Assembly: GCF_000698555.1 (NCBI RefSeq)
Contig: NZ_JFHE01000005.1
Span: 124,001 to 188,000 of the forward strand
Length of the DNA: 64,000 nucleotides
Direction of reading: 5' to 3'
DNA from: Caballeronia grimmiae
Lineage (GTDB): Bacteria > Pseudomonadota > Gammaproteobacteria > Burkholderiales > Burkholderiaceae
Part shown: positions 1 through 8,305 of the stretch, one piece after another
Position numbering within the stretch: position 1 is the stretch's first letter
Layout of the letters: each line of letters begins with the position of its first letter
Made by a program: the position numbers and the translations under genes
The notes under the pieces: model-generated
Database searches by the model: none
Seen by the model: only the letters and a program-made list of their open reading frames with translations
What the model was told of the DNA's origin: nothing

Positions 1-886
1 GGGCACGACCGTCGCGCAGAAGCTGGTCGATGACGGCATCAAGGGCATGCTCGGTCACTTCAACTCGGGCACGACCATTCCGGCTTCGCGCATCTACGCG
101 AACGCGGGCATTCCGCAAATCGCGATGGCCACCGCGCCGGAATACACGACGCAGGGCTTCAAGACCACGTTCCGTATGATGACGTCGGACACGCAGCAAG
201 GTTCCGTCGCGGGCGAGTTCGCGGTGAAGAACCTGAAGGTCAAGAAGATCGCCATCGTCGATGACCGCACGGCCTACGGCCAGGGTCTCGCCGACCAGTT
301 CGAGAAGGCGGCGAAGTCGGCGGGCGGCACGATCGTCGATCGCGAGTTCACGAACGACAAGGCTGTCGACTTCAAGGCGATTCTGACGAAGATCAAGGCG
401 ACGAACCCGGACCTCGTCTACTACGGCGGCGCCGATTCGCAAGCCGCCCCGATGGCCAAGCAGATGAAGACGCTCGGCTTCCGCGCTCCGCTGATGGCCG
501 GCGAAATGGTCAAGACCGACACGTTCCTGAAGATCGCGGGTGACGCGGCCGACGGCACGGTGGCATCGCTGGCTGGCCTGCCGATGAACGAAATGCCGGG
601 CGGCGCGGCATACGAAGCGAAGTACAAGAAGCGCTTCAACGAAGAAGTGCAGACGTACTCGCCGTACGCATATGACGGCGCGATGGCCATGTTCACCGCA
701 ATGAAGGCGGCCAACTCGACGGACCCGGCGAAGTACTTGCCGATGCTCGCGAAGACCGACATGCAAGGCGTGACGGCGAAGCATCTGTCGTATGACGCCA
801 AGGGCGATCTGAAGAACGGCGGCATCACGCTGTACAAGGTCGTCGGCGGCAAGTGGACGACGCTGCAGAGCGTGGGCGGCAAGTAA
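1..886 (+). CDS. Branched-chain amino acid ABC transporter, periplasmic substrate-binding protein (3' part)
   Basis: The reading frame is open from base 2, so the true start and the signal peptide lie before the window; about 294 C-terminal residues are visible. The text matches the LivJ/LivK type of periplasmic binding protein (peripla_BP_6 fold): an early segment HFNSGTTIPASRIYANAGIP, then a second-lobe segment VKKIAIVDDRTAYGQGLADQ and YYGGADSQAAPMAKQMK. Such proteins capture leucine, isoleucine, valine or related amino acids in the periplasm and deliver them to a LivHMGF membrane transporter. No permease or ATPase gene follows, so if they are linked they lie upstream or elsewhere. A strong hairpin terminator follows the stop codon. 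The family call is secure; the exact substrate is not. Confidence 0.88.
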   Translation, partial: GTTVAQKLVDDGIKGMLGHFNSGTTIPASRIYANAGIPQIAMATAPEYTTQGFKTTFRMMTSDTQQGSVAGEFAVKNLKVKKIAIVDDRTAYGQGLADQFEKAAKSAGGTIVDREFTNDKAVDFKAILTKIKATNPDLVYYGGADSQAAPMAKQMKTLGFRAPLMAGEMVKTDTFLKIAGDAADGTVASLAGLPMNEMPGGAAYEAKYKKRFNEEVQTYSPYAYDGAMAMFTAMKAANSTDPAKYLPMLAKTDMQGVTAKHLSYDAKGDLKNGGITLYKVVGGKWTTLQSVGGK

Positions 887-913
887 GGCTTAGGCTTTCG
901 CCCTAAGAGTTGG

Positions 914-948
914 AACGGCCCGGTTCGCGCAAGCGGCCGGGCCGTTTT
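914..948 (+). terminator. Rho-independent terminator after the binding-protein gene
   Basis: AACGGCCCGG at 914-923 is exactly complementary to CCGGGCCGTT at 937-946, with a 13-nt loop and a short T run (945-948). It lies 28 bp after the stop codon at 886, and the cytochrome b gene converges on it from the other side. Confidence 0.85.
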
Positions 949-1005
949 GCATTGAGGTGGCCGTTTGAATCTCGCGGCCAAATGTCTGACCGCGCCGCCG
1001 AACGG

Positions 1006-1533
1006 CTATTCCAACGGCTTATTGACCCGCTTATACCCCGTCACCATCGCGCGAATGAGTTCCTCACGCGTCCAGACGGTCATCAGCACGGCCGCGGCGA
1101 TATGCACGCAAGCGAAGATCTCGATGACGAGAGAAAGCCACGTATGAATCTGCTGCGGCCAGTCTTCGCCCCAGAAGGTATCGAGCCGCATGAGCCACCC
1201 CGACACGCCGAGCGCGAGAATCAGAAGCCACAGGAAGAGCGCCATCAAGCCGCCGAGCGGATTGTGCGATTGATGATGCAGCGGCCGGCCCGCCGCAAGC
1301 GAGCGGAAGTATTCGCGCAGACGCGCCGGTGTCGGCCACCACGCCGAGAAGCGCGCATTCGCCGAGCCGATGAACCCCCACACGATGCGCGCGACCACGA
1401 GTCCCGCCGCGATGTACCCCAGCAGCCGATGCGTGGAATCCGTCGGCCCGAAAAGATTCCACACGACGATGCCCGCGACCGCCCAGTGCGTCAGCCGGAC
1501 CCAGATGTCCCAGACCTTTACGCGCATCGACAT
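1006..1533 (-). CDS. Cytochrome b561-family membrane protein
   Basis: 175 residues, start ATG at 1533 (MSMRVKVWDIWVRLTHW). The opening KVWDxxVRLTHW is the hallmark of the Ni/Fe-hydrogenase or b561-type cytochrome b domain: the His of LTHW and the His pairs in STHRLLGY and IHTWLSL/ CVHIAAA are candidate haem b ligands. About four hydrophobic helices are visible. These proteins pass electrons across the inner membrane, often to a soluble partner cytochrome. It starts 14 bp after the stop of the PepSY gene, so the two are probably one transcript. A longer in-frame extension reaching 2073 was rejected because it runs through the PepSY gene and lacks family similarity. Confidence 0.87.
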   Translation of the reverse strand: MSMRVKVWDIWVRLTHWAVAGIVVWNLFGPTDSTHRLLGYIAAGLVVARIVWGFIGSANARFSAWWPTPARLREYFRSLAAGRPLHHQSHNPLGGLMALFLWLLILALGVSGWLMRLDTFWGEDWPQQIHTWLSLVIEIFACVHIAAAVLMTVWTREELIRAMVTGYKRVNKPLE

Positions 1534-1547
1534 GACAAACAGCGTGC

Positions 1548-1811
1548 TCAGTCGACTTCGGACTTCACGACATCGAGCGTTTTGGTGTCGTAGTAAATCT
1601 CGACTTTCTTGCCGTCCTTGTCGCGACCGTAGATTTCGTAGCAGTTGCCATCGACCTTGAACTTGCGGATCTTGTAGCCCTGCGACTCGATCTTGGCCTT
1701 CGCATCCGATTCCTTCATCCACTCGCTCTTCGGATGCGCCGTGCAGTCCGCTTTCGCGAACGCCGCACCGGAGAAGCCCAACGCCAATGCAACCGCAACA
1801 ATCTTGAGCAT
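1548..1811 (-). CDS. Small secreted PepSY-domain protein
   Basis: 87 residues. A short signal peptide (MLKIVAVALALGFSGAAFA, cut after AFA) is followed by a single PepSY-like domain: WMKESDAKAKIESQGYKIRK, then a strand pair NCYEIYGRDKDGKKVEIYYD and TLDVVKSE. Members of this family are periplasmic and commonly sit beside cytochrome b561-type genes, as here. The start ATG at 1811 has a purine-rich GGGGGTTAGCG upstream. One Cys pair (C23 region and NCYE) could form a disulphide. Function is inferred only: an accessory to the downstream cytochrome b. Confidence 0.85.
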   Translation of the reverse strand: MLKIVAVALALGFSGAAFAKADCTAHPKSEWMKESDAKAKIESQGYKIRKFKVDGNCYEIYGRDKDGKKVEIYYDTKTLDVVKSEVD

Positions 1812-1888
1812 CGCTAACCCCCAGTAATTTGGAGCGAATTACTCTACTGCCACCGGGGGTTAAGAGCAAGCGAATCGAAAGCTGGCGG

Positions 1889-3580
1889 TCAACGCTTGCC
1901 TTGCTGACGAACCTGCTCCAGCGTCGCCGCCGGCGTGCTCTGATCCTGTGGAATGCGGATTTCGATGACTGCGGGCAGCCCGGACTCAACGGCGCGATCG
2001 AACGCGGGCATGAACTGGTCCGTCGTCTCGACGCGTTCCCCATGCGCCCCGAACGCGCGCGCATACGCGACAAAATCCGGATTGGTCAGCCCCGTCCCAT
2101 GCACGCGATGCGGATAGTGCCGCTCCTGATGCATGCGGATCGTGCCGTACTGCGCGTTGTTCACGACGACGAAAATCACCGCCAGCCGATACTGCATCGC
2201 CGTGGCGATTTCGTGGCTCGCCATCATGAAGCAGCCGTCGCCGGCGAAGGCGATCACCGTGCGATCCGGATACAGCGATTTTGCGGCGATAGCGGCGGGC
2301 ACGCCGTAGCCCATCGCGCCGCTCGTCGGTGCGACCTGCGAGCGGAAGTGCCGATACGAATAGTGCCGATGCAGCCACGTCGCGTAATTCCCCGCGCCGT
2401 TCGTGAGAATGGCATCGGCGGGCAGCCGTTCGGCGAGCGCGCGCATGATCTCGCCGAGCTGGACATCGCCCATCATCGGCCTGGGCTTGCGCCATTCGAG
2501 ATACGCGGCGTGCGCGGCCTCGGCGGCTCCCGTCCATGCAATCTCAGCGGGCGGTTCGAGCGCCGCGAGCATCGACGCGATTTCCGGCATGCCCGACACG
2601 ATCGGCAAATCCGCGCTATAGACGCGCCCTAGTTCTTCCGCGCCCTGATGCACGTGGATGAGCGTCTGCTTCGTCTTCGGAATATCGAGCAGCGTGTAGC
2701 CGCCCGTCGTCGATTCGCCCATGCGCGGGCCGAGCACGAAGAGGACATCGGCGTCGCGCACGCGGGCAGCGAGCGCCGGATTGATGCCGAGGCCGACATC
2801 GCCCGCATAGTTCGGATGCTCGTTGTTCAGCGTGTCCTGGAAGCGGAACGCGCAGCCGGCCGGCAACTGCCATCGCTCGATGAAGCGCGCGAAGTCCTGC
2901 GTGGCAGCTTCCGTCCAGCCGCTGCCGCCCGCGATCACGAACGGCTTCTTCGCATTGGCGAGCAGGTCGCGCAACCGTTCCATCTGCGCCGGCGCGGCCG
3001 ATGCCGCCACACGCTGATAACGCGGCGCGGCGGGCGCGGCATCGCAGGCTTCGGTCAGCATGTCCTCGGGGAGCGCGAGCACGACCGGCCCCGGACGCCC
3101 CGACGTCGCGACGTGGAACGCATGACTCATGTATTCAGGCACGCGACGCGGATCGTCGATCTGCGCGACCCACTTCGCCATCTGCCCGAACATGCGCCGA
3201 TAGTCGATCTCCTGAAACGCCTCGCGATCCATGTGGTCGCGCGCGCATTGGCCGATGAGCAGGATCATCGGCGTCGAATCCTGATACGCGGTGTGCACGC
3301 CGATGGATGCGTGCGTCGCGCCCGGCCCGCGCGTGACGATCGCGACGCCGGGCCGGCCGGTCAGCTTGCCGACCGCTTCGGCCATGTTCGCCGCGCCCGC
3401 CTCGTGGCGGCACACGATGGTCTGGATCTGGTCCGTTTCGTCGTGCAGCGAATCGAGCACGGCGAGAAAGCTCTCGCCGGGCACGCAGAACACGCGCTCG
3501 ACGCCGTGTTGCACGAGCGCATCGACGACGAGACGCGCGCCGGTGGTTTGAGTGGAAGCGGGGGAAACATCGGACGCCAT
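1889..3580 (-). CDS. Thiamine diphosphate-dependent enzyme of the acetolactate synthase family
   Basis: 563 residues, full length for the family. The N-terminal pyrimidine-binding domain carries VPGESFLAVLDSL and the catalytic Glu in CRHEAGAANMAEA (about residue 61); the middle domain follows; the C-terminal diphosphate domain has the GDG...NN cofactor motif (AGDGCFMMASHEIATAMQ ... VVVNNAQYGT). Relatives are annotated as acetolactate synthase large subunit, benzoylformate decarboxylase or simply thiamine pyrophosphate-binding protein. No small regulatory subunit (ilvN) is adjacent, so a biosynthetic ilvB role is unlikely and a catabolic decarboxylase or lyase is more plausible. It is transcribed away from flhF; 250 bp of promoter DNA separates them. 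Start ATG 3580 has GGAGAC upstream. Confidence 0.88.
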   Translation of the reverse strand: MASDVSPASTQTTGARLVVDALVQHGVERVFCVPGESFLAVLDSLHDETDQIQTIVCRHEAGAANMAEAVGKLTGRPGVAIVTRGPGATHASIGVHTAYQDSTPMILLIGQCARDHMDREAFQEIDYRRMFGQMAKWVAQIDDPRRVPEYMSHAFHVATSGRPGPVVLALPEDMLTEACDAAPAAPRYQRVAASAAPAQMERLRDLLANAKKPFVIAGGSGWTEAATQDFARFIERWQLPAGCAFRFQDTLNNEHPNYAGDVGLGINPALAARVRDADVLFVLGPRMGESTTGGYTLLDIPKTKQTLIHVHQGAEELGRVYSADLPIVSGMPEIASMLAALEPPAEIAWTGAAEAAHAAYLEWRKPRPMMGDVQLGEIMRALAERLPADAILTNGAGNYATWLHRHYSYRHFRSQVAPTSGAMGYGVPAAIAAKSLYPDRTVIAFAGDGCFMMASHEIATAMQYRLAVIFVVVNNAQYGTIRMHQERHYPHRVHGTGLTNPDFVAYARAFGAHGERVETTDQFMPAFDRAVESGLPAVIEIRIPQDQSTPAATLEQVRQQGKR

Positions 3581-3830
3581 GCGTAAAAGTCTCCTGTCGG
3601 TTCTGGTTGGGCAGAAAAGCGCCCTATAGCTTACGCCGTGGTCGGCACGGCGAGCCGAATCTTTACCGCGATCTGCTCCATCAGCCGAAATACCCCTTTT
3701 TCACACCCCTTATCCAGCGATAGACGCAGGCGCTTCTTCGCAATAATGGCTTCACTGAAAGCGGACACGTCGAAACATCCGGCGACGCCCGCCTCGCAAA
3801 GATCGCAGTCATTCCTCATCGGGGGCAAGT

Positions 3831-5555
3831 TTGAACATCCGTAAATTCATTGGCGCGAACAGCCGCGACGCACTGCGACAGGTTCGGGAAGCGCTTGGCC
3901 CCGATGCAATCGTGCTGTCGAACCGTACGCTGGACGATGGTTCCGTAGAGATCGCCGGTTGCGCGGATAGCGATATCGCGTCGATCTCGCCGAAAGCGCA
4001 AGAGCTGGCCGCGCCCGCGACGTTCGCGAGCGCCACGCCGCGCGCCGCGCTGGCGCAGGCAGCAGCCGCTGCGGCAAAGCACGCCGCACCGAATCCGTAT
4101 GCGAGCGGCGATGTGTTCTCGTCCGTGTTCGGCGCGAAGCCGGACGCCGATGCCGACGCAGCCGACGAAGCACTCGCCGACGAAGCATCCCGCACGATGG
4201 CCGATTCGAATCCGTGGCTGATCGAGCATGCGCGACGCATCGCCGAGCAGGCCGCGACGCCGTCGAATCGTCCGCTGACGGCATCGTCGGCAATCGCACG
4301 CGGCATGGGCGTGCCGGTGGCGCCGAAAGCACAAGCCGCCGACAAGCCGGAGACGGCGAACTACCCGCCGCGCCAGGCCGCGCAACCGAAGGTCGACACG
4401 CCCGAGTGGGCGCGCGAAGCCGCGCAAGTCGCCGCACGCCGCGCCGCGCAGAAGATCAACGCAAGCGCGCCGCAAGCGGAAGCATCGCCGGCATCGGCTG
4501 AAGGTGCGTTCGAAGGCTTGCCCGCGAATGCGGCGGCTGTCGTCACCGAGGCGATTCGTGCGCGCATGGAGCAGGTCGTCAACGATACGGTGATGAACGA
4601 GCTGTCGTCGATGCGCTCGATGATGGAAGAACAGTTCTCCGGCCTGCTGTGGGGCGATCGCCAGCGCCGCATGCCGAGCAACGCCGCGCTGACCAAGCAC
4701 CTGTTCGCCGCGGGCTTCTCCGCGCAACTCGTGCGCATGGTCATCGACAACATGCCGGAAATGGAAAACGCCGAGCACGCGCTCGAATGGGTGCAGCAGG
4801 TGCTCGAATCGAACCTGCCGGTGATGGCGAGCGAAGACGCGCTGATGGAACGCGGCGGCGTGTTCGCGCTGATGGGCCCGACGGGCGTCGGCAAGACGAC
4901 GACCACCGCGAAGCTCGCCGCGCGCTGCGTGATGCGCTTCGGCGCAAGCAAGGTCGCGCTGCTGACGACGGACAGCTACCGGATCGGCGCGCACGAGCAG
5001 TTGCGCATCTTCGGCAAGATTCTCGGGGTCTCGGTGCACGCGGTGAAGGACGCGGCCGATCTGCAACTCGCGCTTTCGGAGTTGCGCAACAAGCACATCG
5101 TGCTGATCGACACGATCGGCATGAGCCAGCGCGATCGCACGGTGTCCGATCAGATTTCGATGCTGTGCGGCGCGGGTCATCCGGTGCAGCGCCTGTTGCT
5201 GCTGAACGCGACGAGCCACGGCGACACGCTCAACGAAGTCGTGCAGGCCTACAAGAGCGCGGCCGATCAGCCGCCGCTCGCGGGCTGCATCCTGACCAAG
5301 CTCGATGAAGCGACGAACCTCGGCGGCGTGCTCGATACGGTCATCCGCTACAAGCTGCCGGTGCATTACGTATCGACCGGACAGAAGGTGCCGGAAAACC
5401 TGTACGTGGCGACCAAGCGTTTCCTGATCAAGAGCGCGTTCTGCATTCCGCGCGACGGTTCGCCGTTCGTGCCGCAGGACGAGGAAGTGCCGGCGCTGTT
5501 GTCCGCATTGTCCGCGCGTGCCGCGGCTGAACTCCATGAGGTTCGCTTTGGATAA
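3831..5555 (+). CDS. flhF: Flagellar biosynthesis GTPase FlhF
   Basis: 574 residues with a TTG start at 3831, chosen because the protein begins with the family sequence MNIRKFIGANSRDALRQVRE and GGGGGCAAG lies just upstream. FlhF is an SRP-type GTPase that helps place and number flagella. Its N-terminal B domain is followed by an Ala-rich linker (about residues 60-220), the N domain, and the G domain: G1 GPTGVGKTTTTAKLAAR (from about 349), TTDSYRIGAHEQLRIFGKIL, G3 IDTIGMSQRD, G4 TKLDEATNLGG. It overlaps flhG by 20 bp. Normally flhF follows flhA; here flhA is 16 kb away on the other strand, so flhF must use a promoter in 3581-3830. Confidence 0.96.
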   Translation: MNIRKFIGANSRDALRQVREALGPDAIVLSNRTLDDGSVEIAGCADSDIASISPKAQELAAPATFASATPRAALAQAAAAAAKHAAPNPYASGDVFSSVFGAKPDADADAADEALADEASRTMADSNPWLIEHARRIAEQAATPSNRPLTASSAIARGMGVPVAPKAQAADKPETANYPPRQAAQPKVDTPEWAREAAQVAARRAAQKINASAPQAEASPASAEGAFEGLPANAAAVVTEAIRARMEQVVNDTVMNELSSMRSMMEEQFSGLLWGDRQRRMPSNAALTKHLFAAGFSAQLVRMVIDNMPEMENAEHALEWVQQVLESNLPVMASEDALMERGGVFALMGPTGVGKTTTTAKLAARCVMRFGASKVALLTTDSYRIGAHEQLRIFGKILGVSVHAVKDAADLQLALSELRNKHIVLIDTIGMSQRDRTVSDQISMLCGAGHPVQRLLLLNATSHGDTLNEVVQAYKSAADQPPLAGCILTKLDEATNLGGVLDTVIRYKLPVHYVSTGQKVPENLYVATKRFLIKSAFCIPRDGSPFVPQDEEVPALLSALSARAAAELHEVRFG

Positions 5556-6465
5556 GCTCGTCCTCGACCAGGCTGAAGGCCTGAGACGGCTCCTGACGCG
5601 TGCAGGCTCGCGCGTGGTGGCGGTCGCGGGCGGACCGGCGGGCATCGGTTGCACGTCGGCGGTGGTGAATCTCGGCGCGGCGCTGGCCGTGCATGGCAAG
5701 GACGTGCTCGTCATCGACGAGCGGCAGAACGGAACATCGGTGAGCCGCATGGCGGGGCTTTCCGGATCGCAGGCGATGAGTGCGGTGATGTCCGGCCGCC
5801 ACGCGTTGCAGGACGTCGTCACGCGCACGCCGCTCGGCTTTTCGCTGATCGCCGCGCCCCGCGAGGAGCGCGTGAGTCACGACGCCGCGCAGTGCCGCGC
5901 GCTGCTCGACGGACCGGCGGACATCGTGCTGATCGATACGCAACTGGATCGGCATGGCGCGCTGTCGTCGCTCGCGGCGCAGGCGCATGACTTCCTGATC
6001 GTCACGCGGGCGGCTGCGCCGGCGATCACCGAGGCGTATGCGTGCATGAAGCGTCTGCACTACGTGCATGCAATCGGCCAGTTCCGCGTGCTGATCAATC
6101 ACGTGCAGAACCCGGCCGATGCGGCGGTCGCGTTCGACAACCTGTCGGGTGTGGCGAGCCGGTATCTGGCGGTGGCGCTCGTGCAGGCGGGGTATGTGTC
6201 CGAGGATGCGCGCATTACTCGGGCGAGGGAGCTGTCGCGTTCGGTGGTGGAGGCGTTTCCCGCTACGGCTGCGGCGCGCGACTATCGCCAGATTGCGGCG
6301 GAGCTTCTGCACTGGCCGATGCGTTCCACGCCGGCTGGGCGTGATGCTGAAGTTGAAAACGAAATGCAGTTTTTGGATGGCGAGTCTGACAAGGGCGGGC
6401 GGGAAGTGGCGCGAAGAGCGTCGATGTTTCCCGGCCATGCATTGAGCAGCACGGCGTCGATGTGA
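5536..6465 (+). CDS. flhG: Flagellum number regulator FlhG (FleN/MinD-like)
   Basis: 309 residues from ATG 5536 (MRFALDKLVLDQAEGLRRLL). The DQAEGLRRL element is the conserved N-terminal FlhF-activating helix of FlhG, which favours this start over ATG 5518. MinD-type features are the P-loop region VAVAGGPAGIGCTSAVVNLG, then VLVIDE and IVLIDTQLDRHGALSS. The P-loop is degenerate: the usual GKGGVGKT has lost its signature lysines (a Cys precedes the Thr). FlhG proteins normally bind ATP, dimerise on the membrane, and stimulate FlhF GTP hydrolysis to limit flagellar number. Translationally coupled to flhF by overlap, and followed by fliA. Confidence 0.93.
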   Translation: MRFALDKLVLDQAEGLRRLLTRAGSRVVAVAGGPAGIGCTSAVVNLGAALAVHGKDVLVIDERQNGTSVSRMAGLSGSQAMSAVMSGRHALQDVVTRTPLGFSLIAAPREERVSHDAAQCRALLDGPADIVLIDTQLDRHGALSSLAAQAHDFLIVTRAAAPAITEAYACMKRLHYVHAIGQFRVLINHVQNPADAAVAFDNLSGVASRYLAVALVQAGYVSEDARITRARELSRSVVEAFPATAAARDYRQIAAELLHWPMRSTPAGRDAEVENEMQFLDGESDKGGREVARRASMFPGHALSSTASM

Positions 6466-6485
6466 TCAAGACAAAGGTGACCCAG

Positions 6486-7217
6486 ATGTACAACGCCCAA
6501 GGCAAACTCTCGCAGTCCGACGTGTTGACGCGCTACGCGCCGCTGGTTCGCCGGCTGGGGCTGCAGCTCGTCGCCAAGATGCCGGCGAGCGTCGACCTCG
6601 ACGATCTGATTCAGGCCGGCATGATCGGCCTGATGGATGCGGCGAGCCGTTACAAGGAAGATCAGGGTGCGCAGTTCGAGACGTATGCGAGCCAGCGCAT
6701 TCGCGGCGCGATGCTCGATGAACTGCGCGCGAACGACTGGCTGCCGCGCAGCATGCGCAAGACGTCGCGCGAAGTGGAATCGGCGGTGCACAAGGTCGAG
6801 CAGAGCCTCGGCCGTTCGGCGAGCGAGACGGAGATCGCCGAGCATATGAAGCTGCCGCTCGACGAGTATCAGTCGATGCTGCAGGACTTGCACGGCAGCC
6901 AGTTGATCTATTACGAAGACTTCGACCGCTCGGCGGACGACGAACCGTTCCTGGATCGACATTGTGTGGATCGGTCGGACCCGCTGTCGGCGTTGCTCGA
7001 TGACAGCCTGCGTGGCGCGTTGATCGAGGCTATCGATCGGCTGCCGGAGCGGGAGAAGCTGCTGATGAGCTTGTATTACGAGCGCGGGTTGAACCTGCGG
7101 GAGATCGGCGCGGTGATGGAAGTCAGCGAGTCGCGGGTTTGCCAGTTGCATAGCCAGGCGGTGGCGCGGCTGCGGGCGAAGTTGCGGGAGCAGGAGTGGA
7201 CGGGGGTGGAGGCTTGA
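6486..7217 (+). CDS. fliA: RNA polymerase sigma-28 factor FliA
   Basis: 243 residues from ATG 6486 (MYNAQGKLSQSDVLTRYAPL), chosen over GTG 6462 because AAGGTG lies 6 nt upstream and the family begins MYNAQGK. Region 2 is clear (VDLDDLIQAGMIGLMDAASR, QFETYASQRIRGAMLDELR, NDWLPRSMR), region 3 follows (SASETEIAEHMKLPLDEY), and region 4 ends the protein with helix-turn-helix NLREIGAVMEVSESRVCQLH. FliA directs RNA polymerase to late flagellar promoters with consensus TAAAGTTT-N11-GCCGATAA; four such sites are visible in this window, before flgM, ycgR, flgK and fliS. It is held inactive by FlgM (25797-26132) until hook completion. Last gene of flhF-flhG-fliA. Confidence 0.97.
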   Translation: MYNAQGKLSQSDVLTRYAPLVRRLGLQLVAKMPASVDLDDLIQAGMIGLMDAASRYKEDQGAQFETYASQRIRGAMLDELRANDWLPRSMRKTSREVESAVHKVEQSLGRSASETEIAEHMKLPLDEYQSMLQDLHGSQLIYYEDFDRSADDEPFLDRHCVDRSDPLSALLDDSLRGALIEAIDRLPEREKLLMSLYYERGLNLREIGAVMEVSESRVCQLHSQAVARLRAKLREQEWTGVEA

Positions 7218-7946
7218 GGGGGCTGAATTGCGGGGACGGTGCAATGTCGCTTCGTTCCTGCGGCCCCGCGCACCGTTAGAGATGCCAACTTTTGGCGCTG
7301 GTTGGCTGACGCTTGGTCGTCGATGACGTGGTGCTTGGCGCGATTGGCTACGGAGGATGGCGCGGGGACTCGTCGTCTTCTGGGATGAGCCTAATATCTC
7401 GGTGGTCCGTAGCGGAACGCACGTCAGCAACGCATATCGCGGAATGAGTTCTTGCCGCGTGGGCTTGGCTGATCCGCGAGGAGTGAGCCTCAAGCTTTCA
7501 TGGGCGATGACTGCGGTAGCGGCTGAGTATCGAAAGCCGCGCTATTGCTCGCGAGATTGACCCAGACCCGGCTCAACGCGACAGATGATTCACGCAGCGG
7601 ACTGCTCTCGACGCCGCGATTGTCGAAGCTCAGGTAGCGTGAAGTTAGTCCGGGCGACTGTCGATTACGGTAGCGGTAAGCAAGTTGCAAAAAGCGCCCG
7701 GGGAATGCGATGCACTTCCCGCCGCCAAGATGCCGTAGTCGGCAGTCGGGAGCGACCCTTGTTTCTTTCGTTTGATGCCGTCTGGATTCTGGCCGCCTTT
7801 TGGCGACATTTGGCCAAGCAACGGCAAATAGGCGCATCCGCGTTCAGTTTCACCCCGACCGTTTGAGCGTAGAAGCGAGCGGTAGCACGAAGCCTTGATT
7901 CAGGAAGCGCGCTTGAAACGATCGACCTGTGCTTCAGCGATGATGA
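7218..7946. other. Gene-poor strip between fliA and tRNA-Arg
   Basis: About 730 bp without a frame I can support. Frames at 7490-7837 (minus) and 7585-7866 (plus) overlap each other, have no recognisable domain and no good ribosome binding site. Base composition is visibly less GC-rich and less codon-periodic than the flanks. The strip holds an imperfect inverted repeat (7655-7748). It may be a decayed insertion next to the tRNA, but no integrase or att duplication is visible. Confidence 0.5.
7655..7748. repeat. Imperfect inverted repeat
   Basis: CGACTGTCGATTACGG (7655-7670) followed by TAGCGGTAAG pairs imperfectly with CTTCCCGCCGCCAAGATG (7715 on) and CCGTAGTCGGCAGTCG (ending 7748), with a loop of about 34 nt. 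This is either a folded RNA or a small palindromic repeat unit. It was seen by eye only; the fold has not been calculated. Confidence 0.35.
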
Positions 7947-8022
7947 TGGTGCGCCCGGCTGGGATCGAACCAGCAACCCCTGCCTTCGGAGGGCAGTACT
8001 CTATCCATTGAGCTACGGGCGC
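7947..8022 (-). tRNA. tRNA-Arg (anticodon CCG)
   Basis: 76 nt on the minus strand with all four arms. The acceptor stem is GCGCCCG paired with CGGGCGC and an encoded CCA end (7947-7949). The anticodon arm is CTGCC-CTCCGAA-GGCAG, which gives CCG. The T arm contains GGTTCGATCC. It reads codon CGG. A frame of 'MARQ...' type calls across it on both strands are shadows. Confidence 0.97.
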
Positions 8023-8211
8023 ATCGGCGGGAGCCTTGCTTGCGGGGTGCCGAAAGGCGACAGCAAGACTCATGCGAATCCGAGAGGATACCTGTTTTCC
8101 GGACATCCGTCCACGGCGAGCGGTTCAACGCAAAATCCAGCGCCACCGAACTGCGGGTAAACGCCCGTCACCCGCCTCGCCGCCCCGCCGCCTTCCGTTA
8201 AACGTTCCGTC

Positions 8212-8217
8212 TATAAT
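8212..8217 (+). promoter_or_regulatory. Likely -10 box for the cytochrome c gene
   Basis: A perfect TATAAT at 8212-8217 lies 89 bp before the ATG at 8306. No convincing -35 hexamer sits at the right distance, so only the -10 element is called. Confidence 0.45.
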
Positions 8218-8305
8218 CGACCGTGCCTTTGACGACGCAAGGGCGAAGCGGTAGCCGTCACGCTGTCTGAACCGACTCAATCAAAAAACGGGAGACGAGA
8301 CAAGC

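Noticed and set aside
3816..5828. 670-residue antisense frame over flhF
   Set aside because: It is opposite a clear FlhF with all GTPase motifs; long antisense frames are common in GC-rich DNA, and this one is rich in His, Arg and Ala without domains.
6462..6485. GTG start eight codons upstream for fliA
   Set aside because: ATG 6486 has AAGGTG at good spacing and agrees with the family start MYNAQGK.
7490..7837. 115-residue minus-strand frame beside the tRNA
   Set aside because: No ribosome site, no family pattern, and it overlaps a competing frame; it was kept only as part of the gene-poor strip.
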